64,000 nucleotides of DNA from Phormidesmis sp963710175. Lineage in GTDB: Bacteria; Cyanobacteriota; Cyanobacteriia; Phormidesmidales; Phormidesmidaceae. Where the stretch lies: contig CAVPZC010000001.1 in the NCBI GenBank assembly GCA_963710175.1, positions 2,294,001 to 2,358,000 on the forward strand. Reading direction: 5' to 3'. Numbering within the stretch: the stretch's first letter is position 1; each line of letters starts with the position of its first letter. This document shows, piece by piece, positions 24,438 to 33,446 of this stretch. The notes beneath the pieces were generated by a model. It searched no databases. It was not told where the DNA came from and was given only the letters and a program-made list of their open reading frames with translations. The position numbers were made by a program, and so were the translations under genes.

Positions 24438-25028
24438 TCATTTTTTAACTGAATTGCTGACGGATCGAGGTTTGCGAAAGATGCTCAGCATGGGAACTCC
24501 AGTAGCCAATAGCGCGACTAACCCTATGCCCACCAGAGATATATAGATTAGATGCAGCTTTGGGCTCAGATATTGGCCTTCGTGAATCCTTAAAAAAACT
24601 TTGACATTTTCATCTTCCAAGCCCAGCCACGCTGTGCCCACCCGATAAACAATGCCCGTTAGCGCGCTGACTAGAAGGGGTAAAAACAGAATGGGCGAGA
24701 GTAGTCTGTGCCATAGCCGAAGGCTCATCTTCATCGGGTGAACTGACGGTTTTGGCCGCTTGCTGCGCTGAATAAATAGACTTATCCCAGTCGCTAGCAG
24801 CACTATCAGGCCCATGCCCGTCAGCAGTACGTATAGAGGCGCTAGGCGATCGCTCAGCATCCTGCCATCGTGCAGCCGCAGCATCCAAGTGCCAACCTCA
24901 TCTGAAAGGCCAAATCGATTTTTGCCAACTCGGTAAATTAGCCCGGTCACGCTAGTGACGAGCAGCGGCAAGCATAAAATCGGAGCGGCCCTGCGGTGTA
25001 GCCTGCTGGAATTGAGTTTTATATTCAT
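24438..25028 (-). CDS. PepSY-associated-type membrane protein with internal duplication
   Basis: 196 aa formed by two homologous halves. Residues about 9-86 (LHRRAAPILCLPLLVTSVTG, RLHDGRML, LIVLLATGISL) align with about 105-182 (LWHRLLSPILFLPLLVSALT, RIHEGQYL, LVALLATGVPM). Each half has an H-R near the first helix, a periplasmic loop with H-[DE]-G and a second helix, giving four membrane helices with conserved His that could bind haem or metal. This layout is that of PepSY-associated transmembrane proteins. Its function next to polysaccharide genes is unclear. Confidence 0.75.
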   Translation of the reverse strand: MNIKLNSSRLHRRAAPILCLPLLVTSVTGLIYRVGKNRFGLSDEVGTWMLRLHDGRMLSDRLAPLYVLLTGMGLIVLLATGISLFIQRSKRPKPSVHPMKMSLRLWHRLLSPILFLPLLVSALTGIVYRVGTAWLGLEDENVKVFLRIHEGQYLSPKLHLIYISLVGIGLVALLATGVPMLSIFRKPRSVSNSVKK

Positions 25029-25137
25029 ATTGGAAGGTGGTCTGTTTAGAGGCGCTAACTTGAAGCAGTCAAATATTCATACAGGTCGTTTCTTAGCTGA
25101 CATAGCTGCCAATTTAATGGCCAGCCTAATAAAAGGC

Positions 25138-26199
25138 TCAAGCCATCTTAAGAGCAGACAGTAAGTACTGTCTAAAATACCTGTCATAGATGCTCTGTAA
25201 GCCATACGAAAGGCCAAAAATTATCGGCAGGCCAAATACAACTAATATCATCAAGGTTGTGTACGCACCATCCACTGAGAACTGGTTAACAAGCAGATTT
25301 TTCATTACGTACCAGACTGGCCGATGAAATAGGTACATGCAATAGGAAATGTAGGCTGTAAATTTTAGCCCTGATTGAAATGCTAAACGCCGTGATAGCC
25401 ACTTACAAAAGTTGTAGGCAGTGATCACGAATGAAAGCATCAAAACATTGAGAATCACATACTTTAAAACAAATGTGCTCTCCGAACCAATCAAAGGCTT
25501 ATATTCCGTATCAACCCAGATAGTTGTAGCGACAAACAAGACGGCAGAGGCCTGTGATACATACCTCCAAATTCTCTGGTTTGGCAGGTTTTTCTCGGCG
25601 CAAAGAATGCCAAACCAGAAAATCAGCCAGTACAGCGATATTCTATAGTCTGTCACACTAAAGTATCCATTGAGTATCAAAGGCAAAATCCACGAAGATA
25701 CTAGAATTCCGCCTCTAAGCCTTTTGTCAAGACTGTTATTCTTTACGACTGCAAAAACAGAGTAGTAGATTGTGATCAGCCCTACAAACCAAAGCGTGCG
25801 AATAGGAATTGCATGAGTCTCAGTTCTGAGAAGCAATTGCAGGCCGAGCGCATGAGTGAGGAGCTTAAGTGGATTATGAACATGCTCTGTGAAAGAGAAC
25901 ATGATCAGTGCCAAGTAGTACAAAGGAACAATTCTAGTTAGCTTTCTTACACCGAACCGGCGGACTTCACCCCAGTTAGAAAAGTAAGCCTTTCTTGCAT
26001 TAAGCAAATAGCCCGACATGAAAATAAATAGCGCAAGGCCAAAGTATCCACTGAGTTCGTTCAAGATGGAAAGATTCAAAGGAATGCCAAAGTACTTGAG
26101 ATTATAAAAATTGAATGTGTAGTTTGGCAGATGATGGAGAAGGATTGTAATGATAGCTACAGATCGAATCAGATCAAAAACCGGTAGTCGTTTTTTCAT
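25138..26199 (-). CDS. Acyltransferase family 3 membrane protein
   Basis: 353 aa with about ten hydrophobic helices. The N-terminal signature is MKKRLPVFDLIRSVAIITIL followed by LHHLP, i.e. the DxxRxxAI...HH pattern of the acyltransferase-3 family, in which the His is catalytic. The family O-acetylates or otherwise acylates exported polysaccharides and lipids. It lies between the polysaccharide-type GT4/PepSY pair and the HTTM protein, so it probably decorates a surface glycan. Confidence 0.9.
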   Translation of the reverse strand: MKKRLPVFDLIRSVAIITILLHHLPNYTFNFYNLKYFGIPLNLSILNELSGYFGLALFIFMSGYLLNARKAYFSNWGEVRRFGVRKLTRIVPLYYLALIMFSFTEHVHNPLKLLTHALGLQLLLRTETHAIPIRTLWFVGLITIYYSVFAVVKNNSLDKRLRGGILVSSWILPLILNGYFSVTDYRISLYWLIFWFGILCAEKNLPNQRIWRYVSQASAVLFVATTIWVDTEYKPLIGSESTFVLKYVILNVLMLSFVITAYNFCKWLSRRLAFQSGLKFTAYISYCMYLFHRPVWYVMKNLLVNQFSVDGAYTTLMILVVFGLPIIFGLSYGLQSIYDRYFRQYLLSALKMA

Positions 26200-26288
26200 G
26201 CACCAGATGCTCCTACTGTGTCATTGACACAGGTACTTATTCACCGAACGCCAACACCGAAATATCGAGACTTCGCGACTTTGAGACT

Positions 26289-26385
26289 GGTTCCCCTTAC
26301 CAAGGGGAACCGTAAGGGAGGGGTTTTCGATGGCTTCCCCAAACACCGAGACCCCTCCGTTGGCAAGGGGAACCGGAACGAAAGA
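26289..26385. repeat. Palindromic intergenic repeat
   Basis: Starts with GGTTCCCCTT-ACC-AAGGGGAACC (perfect 10-bp stem, 26289-26311) and continues through CCGTAAGGGAGGGGTTTTCG to GACCCCTCCGTTGGCAAGGG GAACC. The same modules occur inside the element at 39815-40032. No open frame of interest. Confidence 0.6.
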
Positions 26386-26448
26386 TCACTTACGCTAAAC
26401 ATGTATTGACATGTAGTCAACGACGCACTTTTGTAAGAGCAAGTTCCC

Positions 26449-28032
26449 TCATTCTTTATTCATACTCAAGTCATAGCGCCCGATAATATCACCATAATCT
26501 GTATCTAATGGATTAGCCTTGAAGTCCCACTTTTTACGCTGCACTTCAAGTTTTTCAATCGCATCGTTTTCGTGCCTCGGCTCGCTGTTGTAAGCTGCTG
26601 CTAGGGCATCCAAGTATTCATTACAGACGTAAATTTTATCTGTGTCTTCGGAAAAACATTGCTGAGTCACCTGCTTGTAGGAGGCAATGCCCTGAGCCGG
26701 GATGATGTCTTCAGGATGAATTCGAGCGGTCTTTCCAGAGGCGTATTGCGCATATATCTGCTCGTATAAGACCACTCCAGAGACATCTTTGTAAGCAAAG
26801 AGGTGAAGCCCCGTTAGAGGATAGAAATAGATATTGTAGAACCAGCACACTGCGAAAACGATAGATAAGATAGAAGCTAGTAGGGGGTAGCGAAAGGCAT
26901 TTGAAGGGCGAACTAGCGTATCGGCTGCTGCGGTCTGATTAGCTCTTGAAAATAAGCCCCAGCGGGACAAAATTTGCTGAGCCCAGCTCACATTTAGAAA
27001 GATGAGCTGCAAAATGATGAAATCAATGAACAAAATGTTCTGAAAAGTCCAGATTCCCAAATGTAAACTCACCATGAAAATCGGCATGATGAGCCGAGCC
27101 AGCTGAGAAAACAACACCAAGACGAATGCCAGCTCTGCAAAAGTACCGGCAATACCAAACAGAGAGAAAACAAAGTCGGGCAGATGAGGCCCAACCCGTA
27201 AGGCAACGTCCCAGTCGTAATTGTTACATCGCTGTAGCGTGCAGGAATACATCATGCCCCGTAGATTGGTCGGGTCGAGCCACGAAAACCCAACGACTGC
27301 GAGCTTGCTCCCACCAGAAGCTAAATACGATAAGACTAAGACAACCCAGCAGGTGTAGCGCGACCAGCCATAGACAGACGTTGGTCTGTTGGTATCGACT
27401 ACCGGCTGGCCTCGTCGCTTGGCTAACCACCGATCAATCGATAGCCCGTCTCCACAGGGCATAAACGACAAGGCTAGCAACATGTACACAACAATCAGCC
27501 CTTGATGGTACAGGTAGAAGTATTGGCGCGTGAGCCCTCCGAGGACGCAGTAGGTGAGTGCGCCCAGTGGAATTGTAAACCGAGTCCATAGCCCGAGCAT
27601 TCCTAAAACCAGGCATAGAACTGTCAAAAGCTCAAAGCCTTGCAGCCAGCCTTGGCTCCTCGAAAAAGCCTCAAAGCCGGGAATAGCATAGAGAAACTGG
27701 ACGGTGCCCATGGGCTGCCGGATGGCTTCAGGGAGCAGAGGAGTGGTGGATAAGTCTTCTAGCCATACGGCGGTTATGATCAGGTCTATGCAAGCAATGA
27801 TCCTGATGAACCCGAGGTCGTTAGCTGTTGCTTCACCCACAAACCGCTTAGCGAATCCGGGGCTAGTGGCTATCCATAGAAGTAGCCCAAGGCCCAGGCA
27901 AAATACCACGCCTAGATCTATAAAACGATGGCTCCCGAAAAGCTGCCGTAACCCCAGCCACACGGCTACCGATGAGAGTATTGAAATTAAACAGAGCCAA
28001 AAACGCGTCGGGCGCGTACTAAAAATACTCAT
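26449..28032 (-). CDS. HTTM-domain (vitamin K-dependent carboxylase-like) membrane protein
   Basis: 527 aa. About ten hydrophobic segments fill residues 1-400 (for example LISILSSVAVWLGL, LTVLCLVLGMLGLW). The central LGFIRIIACIDLIITAVWLED start of the homology region and the GGLTRQYFYLYHQGLIVVYM helix are typical of HTTM (gamma-carboxylase-like) proteins. A soluble C-terminal tail of about 120 residues follows. The family's enzymatic activity in bacteria is mostly undefined. The gene is alone on its strand between intergenic repeats. Confidence 0.72.
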   Translation of the reverse strand: MSIFSTRPTRFWLCLISILSSVAVWLGLRQLFGSHRFIDLGVVFCLGLGLLLWIATSPGFAKRFVGEATANDLGFIRIIACIDLIITAVWLEDLSTTPLLPEAIRQPMGTVQFLYAIPGFEAFSRSQGWLQGFELLTVLCLVLGMLGLWTRFTIPLGALTYCVLGGLTRQYFYLYHQGLIVVYMLLALSFMPCGDGLSIDRWLAKRRGQPVVDTNRPTSVYGWSRYTCWVVLVLSYLASGGSKLAVVGFSWLDPTNLRGMMYSCTLQRCNNYDWDVALRVGPHLPDFVFSLFGIAGTFAELAFVLVLFSQLARLIMPIFMVSLHLGIWTFQNILFIDFIILQLIFLNVSWAQQILSRWGLFSRANQTAAADTLVRPSNAFRYPLLASILSIVFAVCWFYNIYFYPLTGLHLFAYKDVSGVVLYEQIYAQYASGKTARIHPEDIIPAQGIASYKQVTQQCFSEDTDKIYVCNEYLDALAAAYNSEPRHENDAIEKLEVQRKKWDFKANPLDTDYGDIIGRYDLSMNKE

Positions 28033-28664
28033 AGCTATTAAGAGGTAATTCGCTCAAAGAAATTAGGCTTTCACCACTTCAAACTCCGAATTTTTCCGGA
28101 GCGGTCTTGCAACATTTCAGCCAGCGCAGCCCTAGTTGACAGATCGCCGCTCAATCATAAACCAAGTGATAGGCTGCGCAATACGAGAGCCTAAATAGAT
28201 AACTTTTTGCGTAGGTTGAGGGCCGTTACCAGGTCTCGAAAGTCGCCGTTGGTGACTTTTTTGCAGGTTCAGAGAGCGAAAAATCTGACACCACCACCGG
28301 CACCTTAATTGCTCAAAACACGCAGCATCAAGGCAATAAGCTGATGGACATGGCTGTGAGAAATCTTTGAGAAAATTGAACTTTAAAGGGGAGGTTAAAC
28401 AAACTAAAATTCTTGATGAAGCGCTGCAAGGATGATCTCTTTAGCTACGATTTCTAATTTGAATTTGGGGCGATGCTCTAGCGGATAACTTTATAGTGGC
28501 GTGCGGATGCATACTTGCAGAGAAGGCTATGTCTGCGTAGGCCGCAAGTTGCTTGGTGGATTGTCGTATGAGGGGTTGACCTATAGGGCAGACTTCAGCC
28601 AATTGATCAACGCTATAGACTCAAGTTAGCTGAACTAGACTGGAGACTAAAGGGAGAGGGTGTC
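28033..28664. other. Long intergenic region with an orphan terminator
   Basis: Separates divergent genes; no open frame of interest. It holds a terminator-like hairpin at 28239-28262 with no plus-strand gene upstream of it, and a GGATGCATACTTGCAG-like repeat region near 28506-28550 similar to that at 19525-19560. Confidence 0.5.
28239..28262 (+). terminator. Orphan rho-independent terminator (possible small RNA end)
   Basis: AAAGTCGCC-GTT-GGTGACTTT forms a 9-bp stem (one G-T pair) with a 3-base loop, merging into TTTTTT. No plus-strand gene lies upstream within the gap, so it may end an unannotated transcript starting after about 28040. Confidence 0.45.
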
Positions 28665-30617
28665 ATGATGATTCGAGTTAAGCCCTGGCAGATTGCTGTA
28701 CTGATAGCCCCCGTTGCCGTCATTGTGGTGTTTTTGCTGATTGCGGCGGGGCAGCAGATTCGGGCTTGGGGGATCAACTGGATCTGGGCTGTGTTCATTT
28801 TTGTGCTGCTGGGCTGGCGGTGGCTAGTGGCGCGATGGACCAGACCAGCGATCGCTCAAGCAGAAGCCCTCGTCTCAGAAGTCAACGCTGAGCTGGAGGC
28901 GGCTACTCAGCAGGCTGTAGAAGAGGCTGCTGGCGCTCAGAGTACGGCAGACCCAACCGCCCTACAGATAGAAGCGGCCCTCACGCAAACCCTACAGGCG
29001 GCCCAAGATGACCCGCCGATCTGGGAAGACTGGACCACTTTTTGGCAGCGCTGCCTGGCGTTGGTTACCGCTGTCTCTCAGGTTTATCATCCTGAGGTGA
29101 AGCGGCCCTTGCTCAATATCTATGTGCCCGAAGCCTACGGCCTAATTCGCGGCACCGTCGATGACACCGACCGGGTGATGCAAAAGCTCTCTCCGGTGCT
29201 CCGTCAGGTCTCGGTAGGGCAAATGGTCGAAGGCGTGGAGGTATATCGCAAGCTAGAGCCTTCGGCCAAAAAACTGATCAAGGCGTTTAACTGGGCGCAG
29301 TGGCTGCTCAACCCGGCAGCGGCGATCGCCCGGCAGACCAGCGCTAGATACACCGATCAGGCCAACCAGCAAATCTTGCTCAACCTGGGCAACATGCTGC
29401 GAGAAACCGCGCTGCGCAACCTCGCTCAGCAATCTGTAGCGCTGTACGGCGGGGGAGCGCAGGTCATTTTAAGCGACTTGGCGGCCCCGGCGCTGCCCGA
29501 AGCGAAAACTCAGACCCTAAGAGAAATTCTAGAGCGAGCTGAACCGACTGCCGCCGTCGAGCAAAAGCCGGTCAGCATTTTGCTGGTAGGCCGCACCGGA
29601 GCGGGCAAAAGCAGCGTCATCAATACCCTATTCCAGGCGGAGCGGGCAGCAGTAGATGTGCTGCCCAGCACTGATAAAATTCAGAGCTACCGGTGGCAGG
29701 GGCAAGCGTCCGGTGGGGATAGTGAAGCGCTGACCCTGTGGGATACACCCGGCTATGAGCAAGTGGCCCGCGCTGATTTACGCGAGCAGGTGATCGACTA
29801 CGCTACCCAAGCGGACCTGCTGCTGCTGGTGACCCCGGCGCTCGATCCGGCCCTGCAAATGGATGCCGACTTTTTGCAGGAGATGCGCGCTGAGGTGAGC
29901 GATTTGCCGGTGATTGCCGTTGTTAGCCAGGTCGATAGGCTGCGACCGATTCGAGAATGGAGCCCGCCTTATCAGTGGCGGACTGGCTCCTGGCCGAAAG
30001 AAACCGCGATTCGAGAGGCGGTGACCTATCGGGCTGAGCAGCTAAGCGAATTTTGCCAGCAGGTGCTGCCGCTGGTGGCTCGCACAGGCCAGCGCGAGGC
30101 TTGGGGCACTGACGACCTTTCGGCAGCTTTGATGGGTGCGATCGCCCCTGCCAAGCAGCTGCGCCTGGCCCGATTTCTCCGCAGCCAGAGCGCCCGCACC
30201 GCCGCCGCCGCCAAAATTATTGACCGCTACACCTTTCAAATGACCACGACTGAAGGGCTCACTAAGCTGCTCAAAAGCCCCATTCTCCAGTTCATCTCCA
30301 CTTTGACTACCGGGACACCCGCTGTAGGCGTGCTCCTGACCGAAAAAATTCCAGTAGAAGATGTGCCGATTGTGCTCGGTAAGCTACAGATGGCCTATGA
30401 GCTGTTTACGCTCTTTAGCGAGGGCAGCCGCCGGGAGGCCATCGGCGCGGCCAGCTTCGACCTGCTGGCCCTGTGGCCGCTGCTATTGCAAAACATCCGG
30501 CCCGCTGACAAAAATGCCTGGGCCTTTGGCCATGCCCTCACTGAATACTGGACCCAGCATGTCCCGATCAACCAGCTGGAAAAGCGCGTTGACTTCTATC
30601 TAGAGCAGGCACCGTAG
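28665..30617 (+). CDS. Membrane-anchored GTPase (HSR1/Era-like G domain)
   Basis: 650 aa. Two N-terminal membrane helices (IAVLIAPVAVIVVFLLIAAG; WIWAVFIFVLLGW). A long helical region follows (about 60-300). The G domain is at about 300-460: G1 VGRTGAGKSSVINTLF, G3 DTPGYE, and G4-like VSQVDRL in place of NKxD. The C-terminal part is helical with hydrophobic stretches. Similar GTPases of unknown role are common in cyanobacteria. The altered G4 motif suggests changed guanine selectivity. Convergent with the Rieske gene. Confidence 0.85.
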   Translation: MMIRVKPWQIAVLIAPVAVIVVFLLIAAGQQIRAWGINWIWAVFIFVLLGWRWLVARWTRPAIAQAEALVSEVNAELEAATQQAVEEAAGAQSTADPTALQIEAALTQTLQAAQDDPPIWEDWTTFWQRCLALVTAVSQVYHPEVKRPLLNIYVPEAYGLIRGTVDDTDRVMQKLSPVLRQVSVGQMVEGVEVYRKLEPSAKKLIKAFNWAQWLLNPAAAIARQTSARYTDQANQQILLNLGNMLRETALRNLAQQSVALYGGGAQVILSDLAAPALPEAKTQTLREILERAEPTAAVEQKPVSILLVGRTGAGKSSVINTLFQAERAAVDVLPSTDKIQSYRWQGQASGGDSEALTLWDTPGYEQVARADLREQVIDYATQADLLLLVTPALDPALQMDADFLQEMRAEVSDLPVIAVVSQVDRLRPIREWSPPYQWRTGSWPKETAIREAVTYRAEQLSEFCQQVLPLVARTGQREAWGTDDLSAALMGAIAPAKQLRLARFLRSQSARTAAAAKIIDRYTFQMTTTEGLTKLLKSPILQFISTLTTGTPAVGVLLTEKIPVEDVPIVLGKLQMAYELFTLFSEGSRREAIGAASFDLLALWPLLLQNIRPADKNAWAFGHALTEYWTQHVPINQLEKRVDFYLEQAP

Positions 30618-30646
30618 CCATTCGGTCAGGGAGCGATCGCCCAGGC

Positions 30647-31126
30647 CTAAATCGGTGCCACCAATATAGAATCGCCTTCAACTTTGGCAGTGTACTGAGC
30701 GAGCGGCGCATCTGCTGGGCCATTGACTACGCTGCCGTCGGGGTTAAACTTAGAGCCGTGACACGGGCAGGCGAAGAGATCTTCTTGCCAGGCAACGGTG
30801 CAGCCACTGTGCGTACATTTGGAGCTAAGCGCAATCAGCGCCTCGGCATTGGTGGGGTCGGCAATCACAATCACCGGTTCGCCTGCCACATCGGGGTTGG
30901 CCAGATAGCCCTGCTGCGCTAGCTCAGCCGTAGTGCCAACGGGCGTAAAGTCGCCTGCTGGCGTGTCACTCCCGCTATCAGCGGTGGTTTCAGGGGGCGC
31001 AGCCGCCGCCTCTTCAGCGGTGCCATCAGCGGTATCAGCTTCGGGGCTACAGGCGGCGATCGCCACTGGCAAAGAGGTGGCGATCGCACCTACTCCGATC
31101 CAGTTCATAAAATCACGGCGTTTCAT
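30647..31126 (-). CDS. Exported Rieske [2Fe-2S] protein
   Basis: 159 aa. The N-terminus MKRRDFMNWIGVGAIATSLP resembles a twin-arginine signal, ending in a lipobox-like IAAC at Cys26, so it may be a Tat-exported lipoprotein. An Ala/Glu/Thr-rich linker follows. Cluster ligands: CTH (Cys104, His106) and CPCH (Cys120, His123), with Cys109 and Cys122 able to form the stabilising disulfide. It lacks the transmembrane hinge of cytochrome b6f PetC, so it probably serves another periplasmic electron-transfer role. Convergent with the GTPase gene. Confidence 0.9.
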   Translation of the reverse strand: MKRRDFMNWIGVGAIATSLPVAIAACSPEADTADGTAEEAAAAPPETTADSGSDTPAGDFTPVGTTAELAQQGYLANPDVAGEPVIVIADPTNAEALIALSSKCTHSGCTVAWQEDLFACPCHGSKFNPDGSVVNGPADAPLAQYTAKVEGDSILVAPI

Positions 31127-31268
31127 CGGTCATCCTCTCTAGTGCAAATATATTAGGTCAAAAATAGCTAATCCTGAAAAGCCCTCCAAAAGGGTGGCCT
31201 AGCTATAGTATCTGACATCGTTTTCAGCAATGCAGTTTTCAGCAATATAGTTAATAGTGAAGGTTGGC

Positions 31269-32192
31269 ATGTTTCCTGGCAATCAGCGTTTTGAAGTTCG
31301 CCTGTGGCTGTGTTTAGGAGCGCTGAGCCTGGCTTTGATAACAGTTGCGCTGCCCGACAACGGTAGATCGACAGCGATCGCCCAGACCTTAACCGCTCAG
31401 TTAAGCCCGCCTGTCGATTTGCCAGTTCCCACTGCTGATAGCTCGCAGACCCATCGCGAAATTTTACAGGCGATCGCCGCCGCTCAGGTCGTGTACTTAG
31501 GCGAAACCCACGACGACCCGGCAGACCATATCGCTCAGCTAGAGATTGTGCAGGCACTGGATGAGCAAAACGAAGTGGCGATCACCCTGGAAATGTTTCA
31601 GCGCCCCTTCCAGCCAGTCTTAGATGCCTACTTAGCCGGTACCCTTACCGAAGCCGAGCTGATTGCCCAAAGCGAATACGACACCCGCTGGGCCTTTCCC
31701 TGGGAGTTTTACGCACCCATTTTACGCTATGCCAAAGCCAACCAAATCCCGCTAGTCGCGCTCAATACCCCCGCCGAAGTCACCCGCCAGGTTGCCCGCG
31801 CTGGGCTAGAGAGCCTGACAGATGAAGACCTGAGGTATATTCCGCCCCTCGCTGACATCGACCTCACTAGCCAGCCTTACCGCGACTGGATCGGCGACGC
31901 CTTCAGCGCTCACGGCGGCGACCACGGTCTCGACTTTGAAAACTTCTTCGCCGCCCAAGTGCTGTGGGATGAAACCATGGCCGAAGGCATCGCGCAGCAG
32001 CTCACCGCCGAACCCAACCGCCAGGTAATCGTCCTCGCAGGCGAAGGTCACATTGCCTACAACTACGGCATCCCTGGTCGAGTAGCCCGCCGCCTACCCA
32101 CTACTACCCAGGCCACCGTCATCCTCATACCCGCCGCTGAAGCCCCCGAACCCAACGCCGCCGACTTCTGGTGGCCCACTTCTGCCTTCTGA
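31269..32192 (+). CDS. ChaN-family (DUF399) haem-binding-type exported protein
   Basis: 307 aa from ATG 31269, preferred over GTG 31257 because GAAGG lies 5 bases before it. Signal peptide LCLGALSLALITVALP. Family motifs: VVYLGETHDDPADH (with the conserved E-T-H), TLEMFQRPFQPVLDAY, PWEFYAPILRYAK and the C-terminal VIVLAGEGHIAYNYGIP. ChaN of Campylobacter binds haem. The last codons and the stop (PTSAF*) fall inside a heptamer tandem repeat. Convergent with rlmN. Confidence 0.88.
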   Translation: MFPGNQRFEVRLWLCLGALSLALITVALPDNGRSTAIAQTLTAQLSPPVDLPVPTADSSQTHREILQAIAAAQVVYLGETHDDPADHIAQLEIVQALDEQNEVAITLEMFQRPFQPVLDAYLAGTLTEAELIAQSEYDTRWAFPWEFYAPILRYAKANQIPLVALNTPAEVTRQVARAGLESLTDEDLRYIPPLADIDLTSQPYRDWIGDAFSAHGGDHGLDFENFFAAQVLWDETMAEGIAQQLTAEPNRQVIVLAGEGHIAYNYGIPGRVARRLPTTTQATVILIPAAEAPEPNAADFWWPTSAF

Positions 32193-32220
32193 CTCCTGCC
32201 TTCTGCCTTCTGACTCCTGC
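32179..32220. repeat. Heptanucleotide short tandem repeat
   Basis: Six exact-frame 7-mers (CTTCTGC, CTTCTGA, CTCCTGC, CTTCTGC, CTTCTGA, CTCCTGC). It supplies the stop codon of the ChaN-like gene and ends right at the stop of rlmN. Same repeat class as 17474-17520. Confidence 0.88.
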
Positions 32221-33294
32221 CTAGACTCCTTCCCCCGCCTTCGACGCCCTCAACTGCCCACAGGCCGCATCCTTCTCCAACCCGCGCGAATAGCGCACGC
32301 TCACCGCAATCCCCTTATCCTTCAGCTGCTGAGTAAAGTCTTCTATCCGCTGGCGGCTGGGGCGCTGGTAGTCTACCTCACTGATCGGATTGTAAGGAAT
32401 CAGGTTGACATGGCTCTGGAAGCCGCGCAGCTCACTGGCGAGTTCACTGGCATGCTCCGGCTGGTCATTGAGATCGGCCAGCAAAATGTATTCAAAGGTG
32501 ACGCGCCTGCCGGTGATTTTTACATAGTCGCGGCACTCGTCTAGCAGGGCCGTTAGGGGATAGCGCTCGGCGCTGGGAATTAGCTTTGTCCGCAGTGTCT
32601 GATTGCTGGCATGCAGGCTGACTGCCAGAGTGACTTGCAGGCGCTCCTCGGCCAGGCGGCGAATGCGACCAGGCAGGCCAACGGTAGAAACGGTGATCAG
32701 GCGCTGGCCGATGCCCACGTCCTGGTTGAGCGATCGCACTGCTGCCACTACAGCGTCAATATTCAGCAAAGGTTCGCCCATGCCCATAAATACAATATTG
32801 CTCACCCGCCGCTGAAAGTCTGACTGAACGGTCAGCACCTGATCCACAATTTCGTGCGTCTCCAGGTTACGAGCAAAGCCGCCTTTCCCCGTCGCGCAAA
32901 AGTCGCACGCCATCGGGCAGCCAATCTGCGACGAGACGCACACCGTCAGCCGCTTGTCAGAAGGGATGCCCACCGCTTCAATGACGTGACCATCGGCGAG
33001 GCGCAGCAGGTATTTAATTGTGCCATCGGGCGATTCGGAGCGATGGTGGAGGTGCGATCGCCCTACCGGAAAATCTTTTACCTCAGCTCGCCACTGCTTA
33101 GAAAACACCGTCACTTCGTCTAGAGAACGAACGCCCTTTTGGTAAATCCACTGGTGCAGTTGCTTTCCTCGGTAGGCTGGCTGGCCCTGCTGGCGCACCC
33201 ACTCCGTGAGTGACTCCACTGAGCGCCCGAGCAGCGGCGCAGGTGGCTGAGCTACCTGTACCGCTGGATTATCTACTGCTGTCGTTACGACCAT
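32221..33294 (-). CDS. rlmN: 23S rRNA (adenine-2503-C2) methyltransferase RlmN
   Basis: 357 aa radical-SAM enzyme that methylates A2503 of 23S rRNA and A37 of some tRNAs. The cluster motif CxxxCxxC is in GCPMACDFCATGKGGFARNL. Other markers are YRGKQLHQWIYQKG near the N-terminus, the GMGEPLLN loop, and the C-terminal GLEKDAACGQL, whose Cys is the methyl-accepting residue. The length is normal. The first 20 residues are less conserved, so the start could be later. Confidence 0.96.
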   Translation of the reverse strand: MVVTTAVDNPAVQVAQPPAPLLGRSVESLTEWVRQQGQPAYRGKQLHQWIYQKGVRSLDEVTVFSKQWRAEVKDFPVGRSHLHHRSESPDGTIKYLLRLADGHVIEAVGIPSDKRLTVCVSSQIGCPMACDFCATGKGGFARNLETHEIVDQVLTVQSDFQRRVSNIVFMGMGEPLLNIDAVVAAVRSLNQDVGIGQRLITVSTVGLPGRIRRLAEERLQVTLAVSLHASNQTLRTKLIPSAERYPLTALLDECRDYVKITGRRVTFEYILLADLNDQPEHASELASELRGFQSHVNLIPYNPISEVDYQRPSRQRIEDFTQQLKDKGIAVSVRYSRGLEKDAACGQLRASKAGEGV

Positions 33295-33395
33295 GAGGAT
33301 ACCGTCTAGAGAAGGCGATCGGGCTGATCAAATCACCCCGTACGTCGGTCTCTATTCTATAGCTTTGGCCCCTGTCGCGTCGGGGCGATTCTTTG

Positions 33396-33446
33396 GAGCT
33401 GTTCTTCTGGGGCTGTTCTTCTGGGGCTATTCTTCTGGGGCTATGA
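33396..33446. repeat. 14-bp tandem repeat
   Basis: Three full units of GGGCTGTTCTTCTG (one with GAG, one with CTATTC) and a partial fourth, between rlmN and the stomatin-like gene. The repeat reaches into that gene's stop codon. Confidence 0.8.
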
